A stretch of DNA of 39,970 nucleotides from assembly GCA_025964625.1 (NCBI GenBank), contig JAOPYL010000229.1:1-39970 (forward strand), in the 5' to 3' direction. The notes below the pieces were generated by a model, which saw nothing but the letters and a program-made list of their open reading frames with translations, was not told the origin of the DNA and did not search any database. The position numbers and the translations under genes were made by a program. The stretch is from Actinoallomurus sp. (GTDB lineage: Bacteria > Actinomycetota > Actinomycetes > Streptosporangiales > Streptosporangiaceae). Positions 16,622 to 26,017 of this stretch are shown here, one piece after another. Numbering within the stretch: position 1 is the stretch's first letter; the number at the start of each line of letters is the position of its first letter.

Positions 16622-17616
16622 CTACCAGCCGCTTGTGATCGTGGTCGGCTCGCCCGGCTGGTCGATGATGGTGCGCAGCCCACCTTCGCCCAACGCTGCG
16701 ACCCGGCTGAAGCGGGAAGATCCGCATCGATCGTCGCCGTAACCCACATCAGCCTGTACGAGAACGTTGGTGTGTGAGGCGTCAGTACGGGTCCAGAAAC
16801 CGTCGACGCAGTCCGGGAGGGGCCAGGAGCCGTCGACCGCCCCGCTCGGAGACAGCCGTACGAGGCGGTGCGGCGGCGGATGGGAGTCCTCGCCGCACCT
16901 TTCGGCGGCGATGATCCCCGCGTTGGTCCAGGCCGGCGCGGAGTAGCCACAGCCATGCCGCGCGGACAGCCGCGACGCGGTCGCGAATCGGGGATGCGCC
17001 GCATCGAAGATGAGCAGTTGCTGGGGAGCGCTCACCGAGCCGAGGACGATGTGCCGCCCGTCCGGACTCCAGCTGAGACCGCCGAACGAATCCCCCGGCA
17101 TGTCCTTTTCGGCGCTGACCCTCCCCTCCCCCGGAGGTCGGCGACGACCAGCATGTTCGGCGCCCGCATCCCCGGTCCACTGCAGGCCCCCGGACAATGG
17201 AACGTCGGGCAGAAGGGACGCGTGATGTAGGCGAGGCGACGGCCGTCAGGGCTGACGGCGATCTCCGTGGCGGACTCGTGGAGCCGCCGCATGACGCGGC
17301 GCCGTCCGGTGCCGGGGTCGAAGCGCACGATGCTGGCGCCGCACGAACTGCTGGTCACCGCGATCAGGGATCCGTCGACGGCACGTGTGGCGTCGATATC
17401 GTCGGTGCGGGTACGGACCAGATCGCGCAGCGGGCGGCCGTCATGCGTGTCGCGCAACCGCAGGATATGGCCGTGGGAGCCGCGGGTGTCGACGGTCAGG
17501 AACGTGCTGGGCGTGCCGTCGGGCAGGACACCTGTAGGCAGCGGCGCGGCGGCCGGCTGATCGACGTGACGAGCGGCCACGACCGACCCGACGACGATCA
17601 CCGCCGCGATCGCCAC
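16622..17616 (-). pseudogene. Frameshifted membrane-anchored beta-propeller (TolB/PD40-like) protein
   Basis: Two overlapping frames together form one protein. The first (from about 17616) has a membrane anchor, VVALAVAIAAVIVVGSVVAA, then propeller blades ending in SPDGRRLAYITRP and MLVVADLR. The second continues with DSFGGLSWSPDGRHIVLGS and runs to the stop at 16622. The switch needs a -1 shift in a purine-rich G tract at about 17128-17145 (complement GGGGGAGGGGAGGG). No in-frame ATG or GTG lies ahead of the anchor segment; the ATG at 17686 is in a different frame, so a second lesion near the start is possible. Either a real pseudogene or homopolymer sequencing errors. Confidence 0.6.
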
Positions 17617-17775
17617 GGCCAGGGCGACGACGCGTCTGCGCAGCGCGATCCGCTCCTGGCTCCGATGCCGACGAGGTGATCCGCATAGTTGATCATGGGC
17701 TGATCATGGTCCCGGCTTCACCCTCCTGCGCGAGTTCTGGCACCCCCACAGGCATTGCCTCTATCCAACCTGCCC

Positions 17776-18693
17776 CTATCCGAGCCGGGGAATGACCGCC
17801 GCGGCCAGGCGCTCGGTCTGTTCGGCCTGCTCGAACATCGGTGTGAACAGGATCAGTTCCGCGCCGGCCTCGGCGACCTCGCGCAGCTCGCGGACGCAGT
17901 CGTCCGGCGTGCCCGCGATCGCGGCGGCCTCGATGTCTTCGGACCGGCGCCCGTAGAGCCGCTCCAGCTCGGCGTTGATCCGCGTGCGCGCCAGCCCGGC
18001 GTTCTCATCAACCGCGATGTAAACGCGCTTCGCGATGGGGAAATCCTCCGTGGGCCGACCTGATTCGGCGAGCGCCTCCCGCACGATCTGAACCTGGTCG
18101 GCGAACTTCGCGGTGGGAGAGGAACCCGCGCCGAAGAAGCCGTTGCCGAGCCGTACGGCACGCCGCAGCGCGGTCCGGCCGGCCCCGCCGAACCAGATCG
18201 GCGGGAAGGGCTTCTGGAACGGTTTGGGCTCCATCGCCGAATCCTCGAGCTGCCAGAACTCCCCGTCGAAGGTGACACGAGACTCGGTCCACAGCGCCTT
18301 CATCAGCGCGAGTCCTTCGGTGAACCGCGCGACGTACCGCTCAGGATCCACACCGAAGGCGGCGAACTGCCGCCCCTTGCCACCGGTGCCGACGCCGATC
18401 TCGATCCGTCCGTGACTCAGTTGATCCAGAGTGCTCAGGCTCTTCGCCAGGTGCGCCGGGCTGTGGAGGGTGGACACGAATACCGCGCATCCGAGCCGCA
18501 GCCGCTCGGTGCACGCGGCCGCGTAGGTCATCGTTTCGATCGGCGCGAGCAGCGGATACGACCCCAGCACCTGTTCCTGTGTCCACGCGCTGTGGAAGCC
18601 CAGCTCTTCGGCGCGCGTGAGATAGGTGCGGAACGCGGCCGGATCGAACGTACCGTCGGAGTAGAACTGAGGGATCGAGATGGCGAACCGCAT
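17776..18693 (-). CDS. LLM-class F420-dependent oxidoreductase
   Basis: A 305-residue TIM-barrel flavin/F420 enzyme of the luciferase-like monooxygenase superfamily. RFAISIPQF begins strand one, TLHSPAHLAKSLSTLDQLSH with GRIEIGVGTGG is the diagnostic central motif, and FPPIWFGGAGRTALRRAVRL is the usual C-terminal block. Such enzymes reduce or oxidise diverse substrates using cofactor F420; the substrate cannot be predicted. ATG 18693 gives the canonical N-terminus, with ATG 18702 as alternative; neither has an obvious ribosome binding site. It is divergent from the large dehydrogenase gene. Confidence 0.85.
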   Translation of the reverse strand: MRFAISIPQFYSDGTFDPAAFRTYLTRAEELGFHSAWTQEQVLGSYPLLAPIETMTYAAACTERLRLGCAVFVSTLHSPAHLAKSLSTLDQLSHGRIEIGVGTGGKGRQFAAFGVDPERYVARFTEGLALMKALWTESRVTFDGEFWQLEDSAMEPKPFQKPFPPIWFGGAGRTALRRAVRLGNGFFGAGSSPTAKFADQVQIVREALAESGRPTEDFPIAKRVYIAVDENAGLARTRINAELERLYGRRSEDIEAAAIAGTPDDCVRELREVAEAGAELILFTPMFEQAEQTERLAAAVIPRLG

Positions 18694-18803
18694 AGGCCGC
18701 ATCGTATCGGCGGAGGCCGACCTGGTGGGGGCGCTGGGTAAACTTCAAAGCGATACGAACCGGAAGTTCGCCCCCATTTACTGTGCTTGATCACGATGGA
18801 TGT

Positions 18804-21647
18804 ATGAGCCGAGACACCACGAAAGGCACTCCAACGAACATTCCGAGCAGGGCCGACTTCGTCGGCTCTTTGGCGGAGGTGTGTGGCGCCGGCTCCGTGC
18901 GGTCACGGCTCATTGATCGCAAGGCGATGGCTCACGATGCCTCGCACTATCTCCTCACCCCCTTGGCCGTTGCCGAGCCCCGGTCCGCCGACGAGGTGGC
19001 CTCGATCCTGCGGACGGCAACACGTCACCAGATACCGGTTACGTTCCGGTCCGGGGGCACCAGCCTGTCGGGCCAGGCCGGGACCGATGGTCTCCTGGTC
19101 GACACGCGCCGTCACTTCCGTGGTGTCGAGGTTCTCGATGAGGGGGCGAGGGTCCGGGTCCAGCCCGGGGCGACGGTGCGCACGGTGAACGCTCACCTCG
19201 CCCGGTACGGTGCCAAGCTCGGCCCTGACCCCGCCAGCGAGGCGGCGTGCACGATGGGCGGCGTCATCGCGAACAACTCCTCGGGCATGGAGTGTGGCAC
19301 CGCGCTCAACACGTTCCACACCCTCGAGTCGATGCGCGTCGTCCTTGCCGGCGGCACGTTCGTCGACACCGGGGCCCCCGACGCCGATGCCCGGCTCCGG
19401 GCCACCGAGCCGCGGCTGTACGAGGGCCTGATCACGCTCAGGAAGCGGATCTTGGACAACCCTCGTTCGCGGGCGAAGATCGCACAGCAGTACTCGATGA
19501 AGAACACCATGGGCTACTCGCTCAACGCGTTCACCGAGTTCAGCACGGTCCCAGAGATCCTTGCGCACTTGCTCGTCGGCTCCGAGGGGACCTTGGGCTG
19601 GGTACATGACGCGACGTTCAGAACAGTGCCGGTCCGCCCCGAGGCCGCGACCGCCTTCCTGGTGTTTCCCAACGTGGTGGTCGCCACGCAGGCGCTGCGG
19701 CCTCTGCTCGACGCGGGAGCTCGTACGCTTGAGCTTCTCGATGCCGCATCGTTGCGGGTTTCGCAGGTGAACCCGGCCGCGGATGAGACGCTGAGGTCCT
19801 TGCGCGTCGCACAGCACACGGCCCTGCTGGTCGAGCTGCAGGCCGACGACCGCGATGAGCTTGATGACGCACTCGCGGCCACCGACCACGTCCTGCCTGA
19901 CCTCGGCCTGAGCCTTCCGGCCTCCTTCACCACCGTGCCGGCGGCACGCGCGAATATGTGGCAACTCCGTAAGGGTCTGTACACCGCGGTCGCCGGCGCA
20001 CGCCCGGTCGGCACGACCGCTCTGCTCGAGGATGTCGTCGTCCCACTGGCCGAGCTTCCGGGAGCGGCACACGAGCTCGCCGGTGTGCTGCAGCACCACG
20101 GCTACGACGATGCGGTCATCTTCGGGCACGCCAAGGACGGCAACCTGCATTTCATGATCAACCCGCGCCTGGATGTGCCCTCCGAGCGTGAGCGCTACGA
20201 GGACTTCACCGCCGACCTGGTGGATCTGATCCTGGGCCACGATGGCTCATTGAAGGCCGAGCACGGCACCGGACGGGTCATGGCACCGTTCGTGGAGCGC
20301 CAGTTCGGCTCGGAACTCTACGACATCATGCGGCGCGTCAAGGACCTGCTCGACCCCGGCCACGTACTGAATCCCGGGGTGGTCCTGAGCGACAACGCGC
20401 GTGAGCACCTCGAGAACCTGAAGATCGTCCCGCCGGTCGATGACGCGGTCGACGCGTGCGTCGAGTGCGGCTACTGCGAACCCGTCTGTCCCTCACGAGA
20501 CCTCACCACCACCCCGCGCCAGCGCATCGCGCTGATGAGGGAGCTGGCTCAGGCCGGCTCCGCCGAACACGCCGAGTTGGCAGCAGCCTTCTCCTACGAC
20601 GCGGTCGACACCTGCGCGGCGGACTCCCTCTGCGTCACCGCCTGCCCGGTGTTCATCGACACCGGCAAGGTCATGAAGGGATACCGCGAGCAGCGCCACG
20701 ACGAGCGGACGCAAAGAGCCGGTGCCGTTGTGGCACGTCACTTCGGCACCACCGTCACCGGTGTGCGCGCCGCATTGACGGTGGCCGACAAACTCCCTGC
20801 GGGCGTGCTCAGGAAAGGATCTCGCTCGGCACGCCGAATCGCCGGGAGCGAATGGATGCCCGAAGTCGGTGAGGATCTTCCGCGCGCTGGTCGGCGACGT
20901 CGCCCGCGGGTCACCGCCACCGCCGACGTCGTCTACTTCCCGGCTTGCGTCGGGTCTATCTTCGGCGGACCCCGCCGGGATGGTGCCGCGGACGCGTTCA
21001 CCGACTTGTGCGCCACCGCAGGACTGGCCATGCGTATCCCCGAGGGCATCAACGGCCTATGCTGCGGCACGCCATGGCAATCCAAGGGGCTCACCCAGGG
21101 GCTCGGCGAAACGCGCCGGCTCAGCTCCGCGGCGCTGTGGGATGCGAGCGAGGGGGGCGCCGTGCCCATCGTGTGCGACGCGTCCAGCTGTACCCACGGG
21201 CTCCAACAGATCAGCCACGAACTCGACGAGGCCGATGCCGAGACATCGAAAGCACTGACGATCCTGGATTCTGTCACCTTCGTCCGCCAGGAGATCCTGC
21301 CAAGGGTCACGATCGACGACACGTTGGACTCTCTCGCGCTCCACCCCACCTGTTCGAACGTGCACCTCGGCTCCGTCGACGACCTCATCGCCGTCGCCAA
21401 GGCGTGCGCCACCGAAGTCGTCGTACCGACCCGGTGGGGCTGTTGTGGATTCGCCGGCGACCGCGGATTGCTTCATCCCGAGCTCACGGCGGCGGCCACA
21501 GCGCCCGAGGCGGCCGAGATCAACGAACGCGTCTACGACGCCTACGCATCGGCGAACCGCACCTGCGAGCTGGGAATGTCACGCGCGACCGGCCAGGACT
21601 TCCAGCACGTGCTCACGCTCCTCGCCGAGCGAGCGCGCCGTCGCTGA
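18804..21647 (+). CDS. FAD-linked / Fe-S D-lactate (2-hydroxyacid) dehydrogenase, fused type
   Basis: A 947-residue fusion. The N-terminal FAD-binding domain contains TFRSGGTSLSGQAGTDGLLV (about residues 80-99), then a FAD-oxidase C-terminal domain with FGHAKDGNLHFMI (about 438-450) and EHGTGRV. A ferredoxin-like region follows: CVECGYCEPVCPSR near 552 and CAADSLCVTACPVF near 603. Two CCG-type cysteine-rich segments end the protein (CCGTPWQSKG near 753; HPTCSNVHLG and CCGFAGDRG near 847-885). This GlcD+GlpC-like layout matches membrane-associated D-lactate or D-2-hydroxyacid dehydrogenases that feed the quinone pool. ATG 18804 is preferred to GTG 18783; both are in frame. Confidence 0.88.
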   Translation: MSRDTTKGTPTNIPSRADFVGSLAEVCGAGSVRSRLIDRKAMAHDASHYLLTPLAVAEPRSADEVASILRTATRHQIPVTFRSGGTSLSGQAGTDGLLVDTRRHFRGVEVLDEGARVRVQPGATVRTVNAHLARYGAKLGPDPASEAACTMGGVIANNSSGMECGTALNTFHTLESMRVVLAGGTFVDTGAPDADARLRATEPRLYEGLITLRKRILDNPRSRAKIAQQYSMKNTMGYSLNAFTEFSTVPEILAHLLVGSEGTLGWVHDATFRTVPVRPEAATAFLVFPNVVVATQALRPLLDAGARTLELLDAASLRVSQVNPAADETLRSLRVAQHTALLVELQADDRDELDDALAATDHVLPDLGLSLPASFTTVPAARANMWQLRKGLYTAVAGARPVGTTALLEDVVVPLAELPGAAHELAGVLQHHGYDDAVIFGHAKDGNLHFMINPRLDVPSERERYEDFTADLVDLILGHDGSLKAEHGTGRVMAPFVERQFGSELYDIMRRVKDLLDPGHVLNPGVVLSDNAREHLENLKIVPPVDDAVDACVECGYCEPVCPSRDLTTTPRQRIALMRELAQAGSAEHAELAAAFSYDAVDTCAADSLCVTACPVFIDTGKVMKGYREQRHDERTQRAGAVVARHFGTTVTGVRAALTVADKLPAGVLRKGSRSARRIAGSEWMPEVGEDLPRAGRRRRPRVTATADVVYFPACVGSIFGGPRRDGAADAFTDLCATAGLAMRIPEGINGLCCGTPWQSKGLTQGLGETRRLSSAALWDASEGGAVPIVCDASSCTHGLQQISHELDEADAETSKALTILDSVTFVRQEILPRVTIDDTLDSLALHPTCSNVHLGSVDDLIAVAKACATEVVVPTRWGCCGFAGDRGLLHPELTAAATAPEAAEINERVYDAYASANRTCELGMSRATGQDFQHVLTLLAERARRR

Positions 21648-21729
21648 ACGGCCCAGGCCGGGTCTGCCCGCCGAACGGAAAACACCCGGTAGCTGAATTC
21701 TGGCACCCACAGGGTCGTGGGAGCCGGCA

Positions 21730-22857
21730 TCAGCGGACTATCCGGCCACGGTGGATAACGCGTGCGGGTATGTCCAGGATGCTCAGATCGGTACGCGGGT
21801 CTCGGTCATAGGCGACGAGGTCGGCAGGAGCGTCTTGCTCAAGTCCCTGGAAGCCGAGGAAGGACCGCGCGATCCAGGATGCCGCGCCGATCGCCGCTTC
21901 GGGCGGGATGGGGGACGCCGCCAGGTGGCGCACTTCACCGGCCACCTTTCCATGTGGGAGCGCGGCGGTCCCATAGCTGTCGGTGCCGGCCAGCACCGTC
22001 ACACCGGCCTCGTACGCCGCGGACACCAGCGGCCCCAGGCGGGCGTGGGCGGCATGGAACCACTGGCGGAACCGGTTGGAGCGCGAGGAGCGAGCGACCT
22101 CCTCGAACGTGGCCCAGACAGTGAATGTGGGCACCAGCGCCGTGTTCTGGCCGGCCATCCGTTCCAGGAGCGCCACGTCGAGGCCGAGGCCGTGTTCGAG
22201 GCTGTCCACCGCGGCCTCGACCGCGGCCCGGGCGCCCTCGGCCGTCTGCGCGTGCACGGCGACCCGCCCTCCCACGGCGTGCACCCGCCGGGTCAGCTCG
22301 GCGAGCCGGTCCACTGAGAGAGACGGCGCATCGAGACCCTGCTCATCGACCACCCAGTCAGCATAAACCTTGCACCAGCCGCCCGAGGCGAGAGCCTCCT
22401 CTACCGCCGCGTCAGCCAACTCCGCTTCGCCCACATGCCGTGCCCAGCCCTCGTAGAACATGCCGGGCAAGGCCAGCCAGCGGCCGGCCGACACGACGCG
22501 CGGCTGGTCCGGTTCCGCGCCGAACCAGGCCGGCAAGCGTTCCGCCGAGCCGGGCACGCGCAGCAGTGTCACGCCCGCCGACAGATATTCCCGGCCATGT
22601 CGGCGAAGCAGTGCCGCGTCGAGCGAGTCGCCCGGTCGTTCGGCGCCCGGGTGAGTGTGCGCGTCCACGAGCCCCGGCAGCAGCCAGCCGCCGTCCACGG
22701 CGGTCACGGCACCGGGTACCGGCTCACGTGTCAACGTACCGTCCTTGATCCAGAACTCGACGGCCTCCTCGGACGGTAGCGCGACGCCGCGCACATGCAG
22801 CCCCTCGACGGGGCCGCGCTCGCCACACCCGCGATCCACCGGATTCACCTCGCTCAT
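21730..22857 (-). CDS. Metal-dependent amidohydrolase
   Basis: A 375-residue amidohydrolase-superfamily enzyme. The N-terminal small domain leads to LLPGLVDAHTHPG, which supplies the HxH metal pair; YADWV may provide the lysine position, VAVHAQTAEGARAAV and SLEHGLGL the later histidines, and VTVLAGTDSYG the catalytic aspartate. The C-terminal strand ends in VIHRGRIVR as in imidazolonepropionase/prolidase-like members. The substrate is unknown; a cyclic amide or dipeptide is typical. ATG 22857 with GGAG upstream is preferred over 22884. It faces the dehydrogenase gene 82 nt away. Confidence 0.85.
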   Translation of the reverse strand: MSEVNPVDRGCGERGPVEGLHVRGVALPSEEAVEFWIKDGTLTREPVPGAVTAVDGGWLLPGLVDAHTHPGAERPGDSLDAALLRRHGREYLSAGVTLLRVPGSAERLPAWFGAEPDQPRVVSAGRWLALPGMFYEGWARHVGEAELADAAVEEALASGGWCKVYADWVVDEQGLDAPSLSVDRLAELTRRVHAVGGRVAVHAQTAEGARAAVEAAVDSLEHGLGLDVALLERMAGQNTALVPTFTVWATFEEVARSSRSNRFRQWFHAAHARLGPLVSAAYEAGVTVLAGTDSYGTAALPHGKVAGEVRHLAASPIPPEAAIGAASWIARSFLGFQGLEQDAPADLVAYDRDPRTDLSILDIPARVIHRGRIVR

Positions 22858-23348
22858 CCAGGACACTCCAGGCAGCCGATTCAACCTGTCGGAAGGTGTT
22901 CCCTGCTACGGCGTCCGCCAGTAGATCATCGGATGCGGGGGGAGGGTGCACAGCACCAAGATCACTATGGCTGGAGTATTAGTTACTTGTCCGTACAGAC
23001 TGTAGTTTTAATGCTACGACCGGCTCCCGATCGGGAGCTTGACCGGTCCCGGTCACTTCGCATATCGCCGAAATCAATAGAGCTGATCTCTCCGCGCCGA
23101 GCCAGTGTTTTGCCTGGTAGCGGGATCGGCGTGGACCTATCAACGGCACGCCGCGACGGTGAGGGATGGTCAAGGCGTTGACTTGACATGCGCGTGACAG
23201 GTGACCGTATCCTGCGATACGAGCCACGGCGACGGATCCTGCGGCGAAAGGCCAAATGTTCGTCGTCGAGCAAATGCGCCAGAGGGGGCGGGGCGGCGTC
23301 CTGCGGCCGGGCTACTGGCGCGACCGAACCGGGGAAGAGAAGCGACAG
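22858..23348. other. Divergent intergenic region, 491 nt
   Basis: This region separates the amidohydrolase and thioesterase genes. It has an AT-richer block around 22960-23020 and the thioesterase promoter candidate at 23169-23221. Open frames here have weak start signals and no recognisable product. Confidence 0.4.
23169..23221 (+). promoter_or_regulatory. Candidate promoter with two inverted repeats
   Basis: TTGACA (23183-23188) and TATCCT (23208-23213) are 19 nt apart, a loose sigma-70-like pair. GTCAAG-N7-CTTGAC (23169-23187) overlaps the -35 and CGTATC-CTGC-GATACG (23206-23221) overlaps the -10. Two palindromes on the promoter elements suggest regulator binding. The thioesterase ATG lies about 130 nt downstream. 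Confidence 0.4.
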
Positions 23349-23816
23349 ATGCCGAAGATCAACATTGAGCACGGAGAGCAAGAGACCGTCTTTGACCGCT
23401 TGGGCGATCTGCCGCAGGTTGCTGCGCTCATCGGCTGGACGCTGATCAAACTCGACAAAGACTCAGATTCCATCCATCTATATTTCACCGCTTCGAGTGA
23501 GTTCACGAATCCCGCCGGTAATGTTCACGGGGGGTTTATTACGGCCATGCTCGACGAGTGCATGGGCTCGGCAATCGTCGGGCTCACTGATGCACAGTTC
23601 ATGCCGGCCACCATTTCCATGTCCACCGACTTTGTGAAGCCGGTTCCTGTGGGGAAGATCTTTGGTGAAGGCCACATCACCTCAAGGGGAAACAGCCTGG
23701 CTTTCCTTGAGGCAAAGCTCATGGACACGGACGGCCAGACCCTGGCTCGAGCAATAGGAACCTACCGCCTGCTTCCCTTCCCGGGGAGCCCGAAGAACAA
23801 CTCGGCGCCACACTAG
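23349..23816 (+). CDS. PaaI-family hotdog-fold thioesterase
   Basis: A 155-residue single-hotdog acyl-CoA thioesterase. NPAGNVHGGFITAMLDECMG is the family's conserved helix with Asn, His-Gly-Gly and the catalytic acidic residue; the ISMSTDFVKPVPVGKIFGEG strands follow. It should hydrolyse aryl- or acyl-CoA in the cytoplasm. The frame opens upstream to 23256, but that part is unrelated to the family and ATG 23349 has a purine-rich leader. It stands alone on this strand. A possible auxiliary role in the aromatic pathway further right is only suggestive. Confidence 0.85.
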   Translation: MPKINIEHGEQETVFDRLGDLPQVAALIGWTLIKLDKDSDSIHLYFTASSEFTNPAGNVHGGFITAMLDECMGSAIVGLTDAQFMPATISMSTDFVKPVPVGKIFGEGHITSRGNSLAFLEAKLMDTDGQTLARAIGTYRLLPFPGSPKNNSAPH

Positions 23817-24352
23817 CCCTCTTCATGAACTGCGGATCCGTCAGCACACTTCCGTTTTCGCGCGATAGTTGGTGCCGTACGCACGCGCCGGCGTCAAGGC
23901 AACCATGCCCTCCATGCCAAGCGAGTCGGAAGAATGGAACACTCTCATGGGCAACTTCGAAAAGCTGCTCACCGCTTCGATCGACTGTGATCAAGCTCGC
24001 AGTGGTTCGCCACCCGCGGCCGCCCACTGGACGGCCAACTCGACGCCTGGAAGATCCAGCGGCCCCCGAACCGGCACGGCCATCTTCCGGGATCCCCCGC
24101 CCGACACTCAATGCGGTCGATCATGATCCAATCGGTGCCGGTGATCCCCGCGGCATCGGCCCGGCGTGTGAGGTAGTCGTGCTTGTCGGCGGCCAGCCAG
24201 CCTTGTTCCACTCCGACGATGTAGAGGAACACACCGGCCGGCTGGGCTGCCACCGAGCAGCCCACCCCGCAGAAATGACCCCCTTAACCCCCTGCTGTTC
24301 TTTCCCCAGGGCCAAGGTGTCGGACGTGTTCACTGGGAATACTGGGAGAATC
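23817..24352. other. 536-nt region without a confirmed gene
   Basis: The frame of the PAP2-kinase gene stays open leftward through this whole region, but the translation is proline/arginine-rich with no domain. The complementary strand carries one coding-like relic (23969-24265). The mix of partial coding texture suggests decayed sequence. Confidence 0.35.
23969..24265 (-). CDS. Short coding-like ORF of unknown function, possibly decayed
   Basis: A 98-residue leftward frame with a GTG start. Residues 11-55 (GVFLYIVGVEQGWLAADKHD then YLTRRADAAGITGTDWIMID) have protein-like composition and high G/C at third positions, unlike the low-complexity C-terminal 35 residues. I do not recognise the family. 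It may be the surviving piece of a larger gene whose 3' part has diverged. The start signal is poor. Confidence 0.2.
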   Translation of the reverse strand: MGCSVAAQPAGVFLYIVGVEQGWLAADKHDYLTRRADAAGITGTDWIMIDRIECRAGDPGRWPCRFGGRWIFQASSWPSSGRPRVANHCELDHSRSKR

Positions 24353-25942
24353 ATGGAATTGATCGGGAAGCTGGGCCGCGCTGACCGGCAGGCCTTCGAG
24401 GCGGTCGCCAAGGCCCACCTGCCCGGTCTCGAACACGTTCTGCCGAGGCTGTCGCGGACCGCCGACCACTCGGTGCTGTGGTTCAGCACGGCCGCCGTGC
24501 TGGCCGCCAGCGGCCGAGTCCGGTTACGCAGGGCGGCGCTGCGCGGGGTCATCGCGATCGGGATCAGCAGTCCGCTCGCGAACCTCGTCGGCAAGCAGCT
24601 CTTCAGGCGGACACGGCCGCTCAGCAAGCTGGTACCGCCGATCCGGATGTACCGGCAGATACCCACCTCGCCTGCCTTCCCGTCCGGCCACTCCGCCTCG
24701 GCAGCGGCCTTCGCCACCGGCGTGACCCTGGAGGCGCCCCTATCAGTAGCCCTCCCGGTGGCCGCCGTCGCCGGCGCGGTCGCGCTCTCCCGTGTCTACA
24801 CCGGCGCGCACTATCCCGGCGATGTGGTCGGCGGAGTACTGCTGGGAATCGCCGCCGGCCTCATCACACGCACGGTCTGGCCCACCCTGCCGGATAGCGC
24901 GCACGTGATGCGGATACAGCCGGTCACCTCGTGGCGCTCAGCCGACTCCGGCCTGGGACGGGGCAAGGGCGTCGTCGTGGTCATCAACTCCCGCGCCGGT
25001 GCGGTCGCGAAAGGGAGAGCCGCCTTCCGGGCTCCGGCACCGGTCGCCGCGGGGCTGCTTCCACGGCCGTTCCCCACGCCGATCACGCACTTCCTCGCGG
25101 CCGAGTTGCCCGACGCCGAGATCACCGAGGTGAAGCCGGATAACGATTTCCCGGCGGTGCTGCGGGCGGCCGCGGCCAAGGCAGAGGTACTCGCGGTCAT
25201 GGGTGGTGACGGAAGCGTCAACGCCGCCGCCCATGCCGCGCTCAAGGGCGGTCTGCCATTGCTCGTGATCCCGGGAGGCACCCTCAACCACTTCAGCCGG
25301 GCGCTGGGTATCGAGACCCCCGCCGCCGCGATCGCCGCCTACCGGAAGGGCCGGCTGGCCCGGGTGGACGTCGGCTGCATCCGGGCCACCGACAGCCCTG
25401 AGATCATCTTCCTCAACGCCTCCAGCCTCGGTGCCTACACCGAACTGGTCGAACAGCGCCGCCGGATGGAGGACCGGATCGGCAAATGGCCTGCCCTCGC
25501 GGTGGCCGCCGTCCGTGTGCTGAAGGACGCCGAGCCCGTCGCCGTGAGCATCAACGGACGTCCCCGGCATATCTGGCTGATGTTCATCGGCAACTGCGCC
25601 TACCGCTCGCGCGGCGCAGCGCCCACCTGGCGGGAACGGCTCGACGATGGACTGCTCGACATCCGGCTCATCTCGACCGGGCGGCGGGTGCGGAGGCTGC
25701 GGGCGTTCGTCGCGGTGGTGGTGGGCCACCTCCATCTGGGCCGGGAGTACCGGCGCTGGACCGCCACCAGCCTGCATCTGCACGCGGGACCGGCACCGAT
25801 ACGGATCGCCCATGACGGGGAGCTCTCCTCCGCCCAGGGCACGATCACCATCACCAAGTGGCCCCGCGCACTCACCGTCTTCACCTGTGCGCGTGCCGAA
25901 AACCCCGTTCATATCATGCGACCTGGGAGTACTCCTGGATGA
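24353..25942 (+). CDS. Bifunctional PAP2 phosphatase / diacylglycerol kinase-like protein
   Basis: A 529-residue fusion. Residues 40-175 are a membrane PAP2 phosphatase with all three motifs: KQLFRRTRP (81-89), PSGH (110-113) and SRVYTGAHYPGD (146-157), including the catalytic histidines. Residues 205-515 are a diacylglycerol/sphingosine-kinase-type catalytic domain with VVVVINSRAG, the nucleotide loop GGDGSVN (284-290) and PGGTLNHFSRALGI. The combination is known in actinomycetes and fits a lipid phosphate cycle at the membrane or synthesis of a phosphoglycolipid. GGGAGA precedes ATG 24353. The frame extends 176 codons upstream, but that part is not domain-like. Confidence 0.88.
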   Translation: MELIGKLGRADRQAFEAVAKAHLPGLEHVLPRLSRTADHSVLWFSTAAVLAASGRVRLRRAALRGVIAIGISSPLANLVGKQLFRRTRPLSKLVPPIRMYRQIPTSPAFPSGHSASAAAFATGVTLEAPLSVALPVAAVAGAVALSRVYTGAHYPGDVVGGVLLGIAAGLITRTVWPTLPDSAHVMRIQPVTSWRSADSGLGRGKGVVVVINSRAGAVAKGRAAFRAPAPVAAGLLPRPFPTPITHFLAAELPDAEITEVKPDNDFPAVLRAAAAKAEVLAVMGGDGSVNAAAHAALKGGLPLLVIPGGTLNHFSRALGIETPAAAIAAYRKGRLARVDVGCIRATDSPEIIFLNASSLGAYTELVEQRRRMEDRIGKWPALAVAAVRVLKDAEPVAVSINGRPRHIWLMFIGNCAYRSRGAAPTWRERLDDGLLDIRLISTGRRVRRLRAFVAVVVGHLHLGREYRRWTATSLHLHAGPAPIRIAHDGELSSAQGTITITKWPRALTVFTCARAENPVHIMRPGSTPG

Positions 25943-26017
25943 TTCCGCCGAGGCGATCACGTGTGGGGCCCGAATACTTCAGTCAGCGCGCCGACCCTGG
26001 TCTGGTGCGGCACAGGG

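Noticed and set aside
17735-21713. Near-identical TTCTGGCACCC(C)CACAGG-like strings at 17735-17752 and 21698-21713
   Set aside because: Only two short copies in unrelated intergenic positions, with no symmetry and no target duplication. Chance cannot be excluded.
22979-23227. 82-codon leftward frame between amidohydrolase and thioesterase genes
   Set aside because: No ribosome binding site, no recognisable protein, and it covers the thioesterase promoter candidate.
23825-24352. N-terminal 176-codon extension of the PAP2-kinase gene
   Set aside because: No domain or membrane features, no start signal, and a good ribosome binding site lies before ATG 24353.
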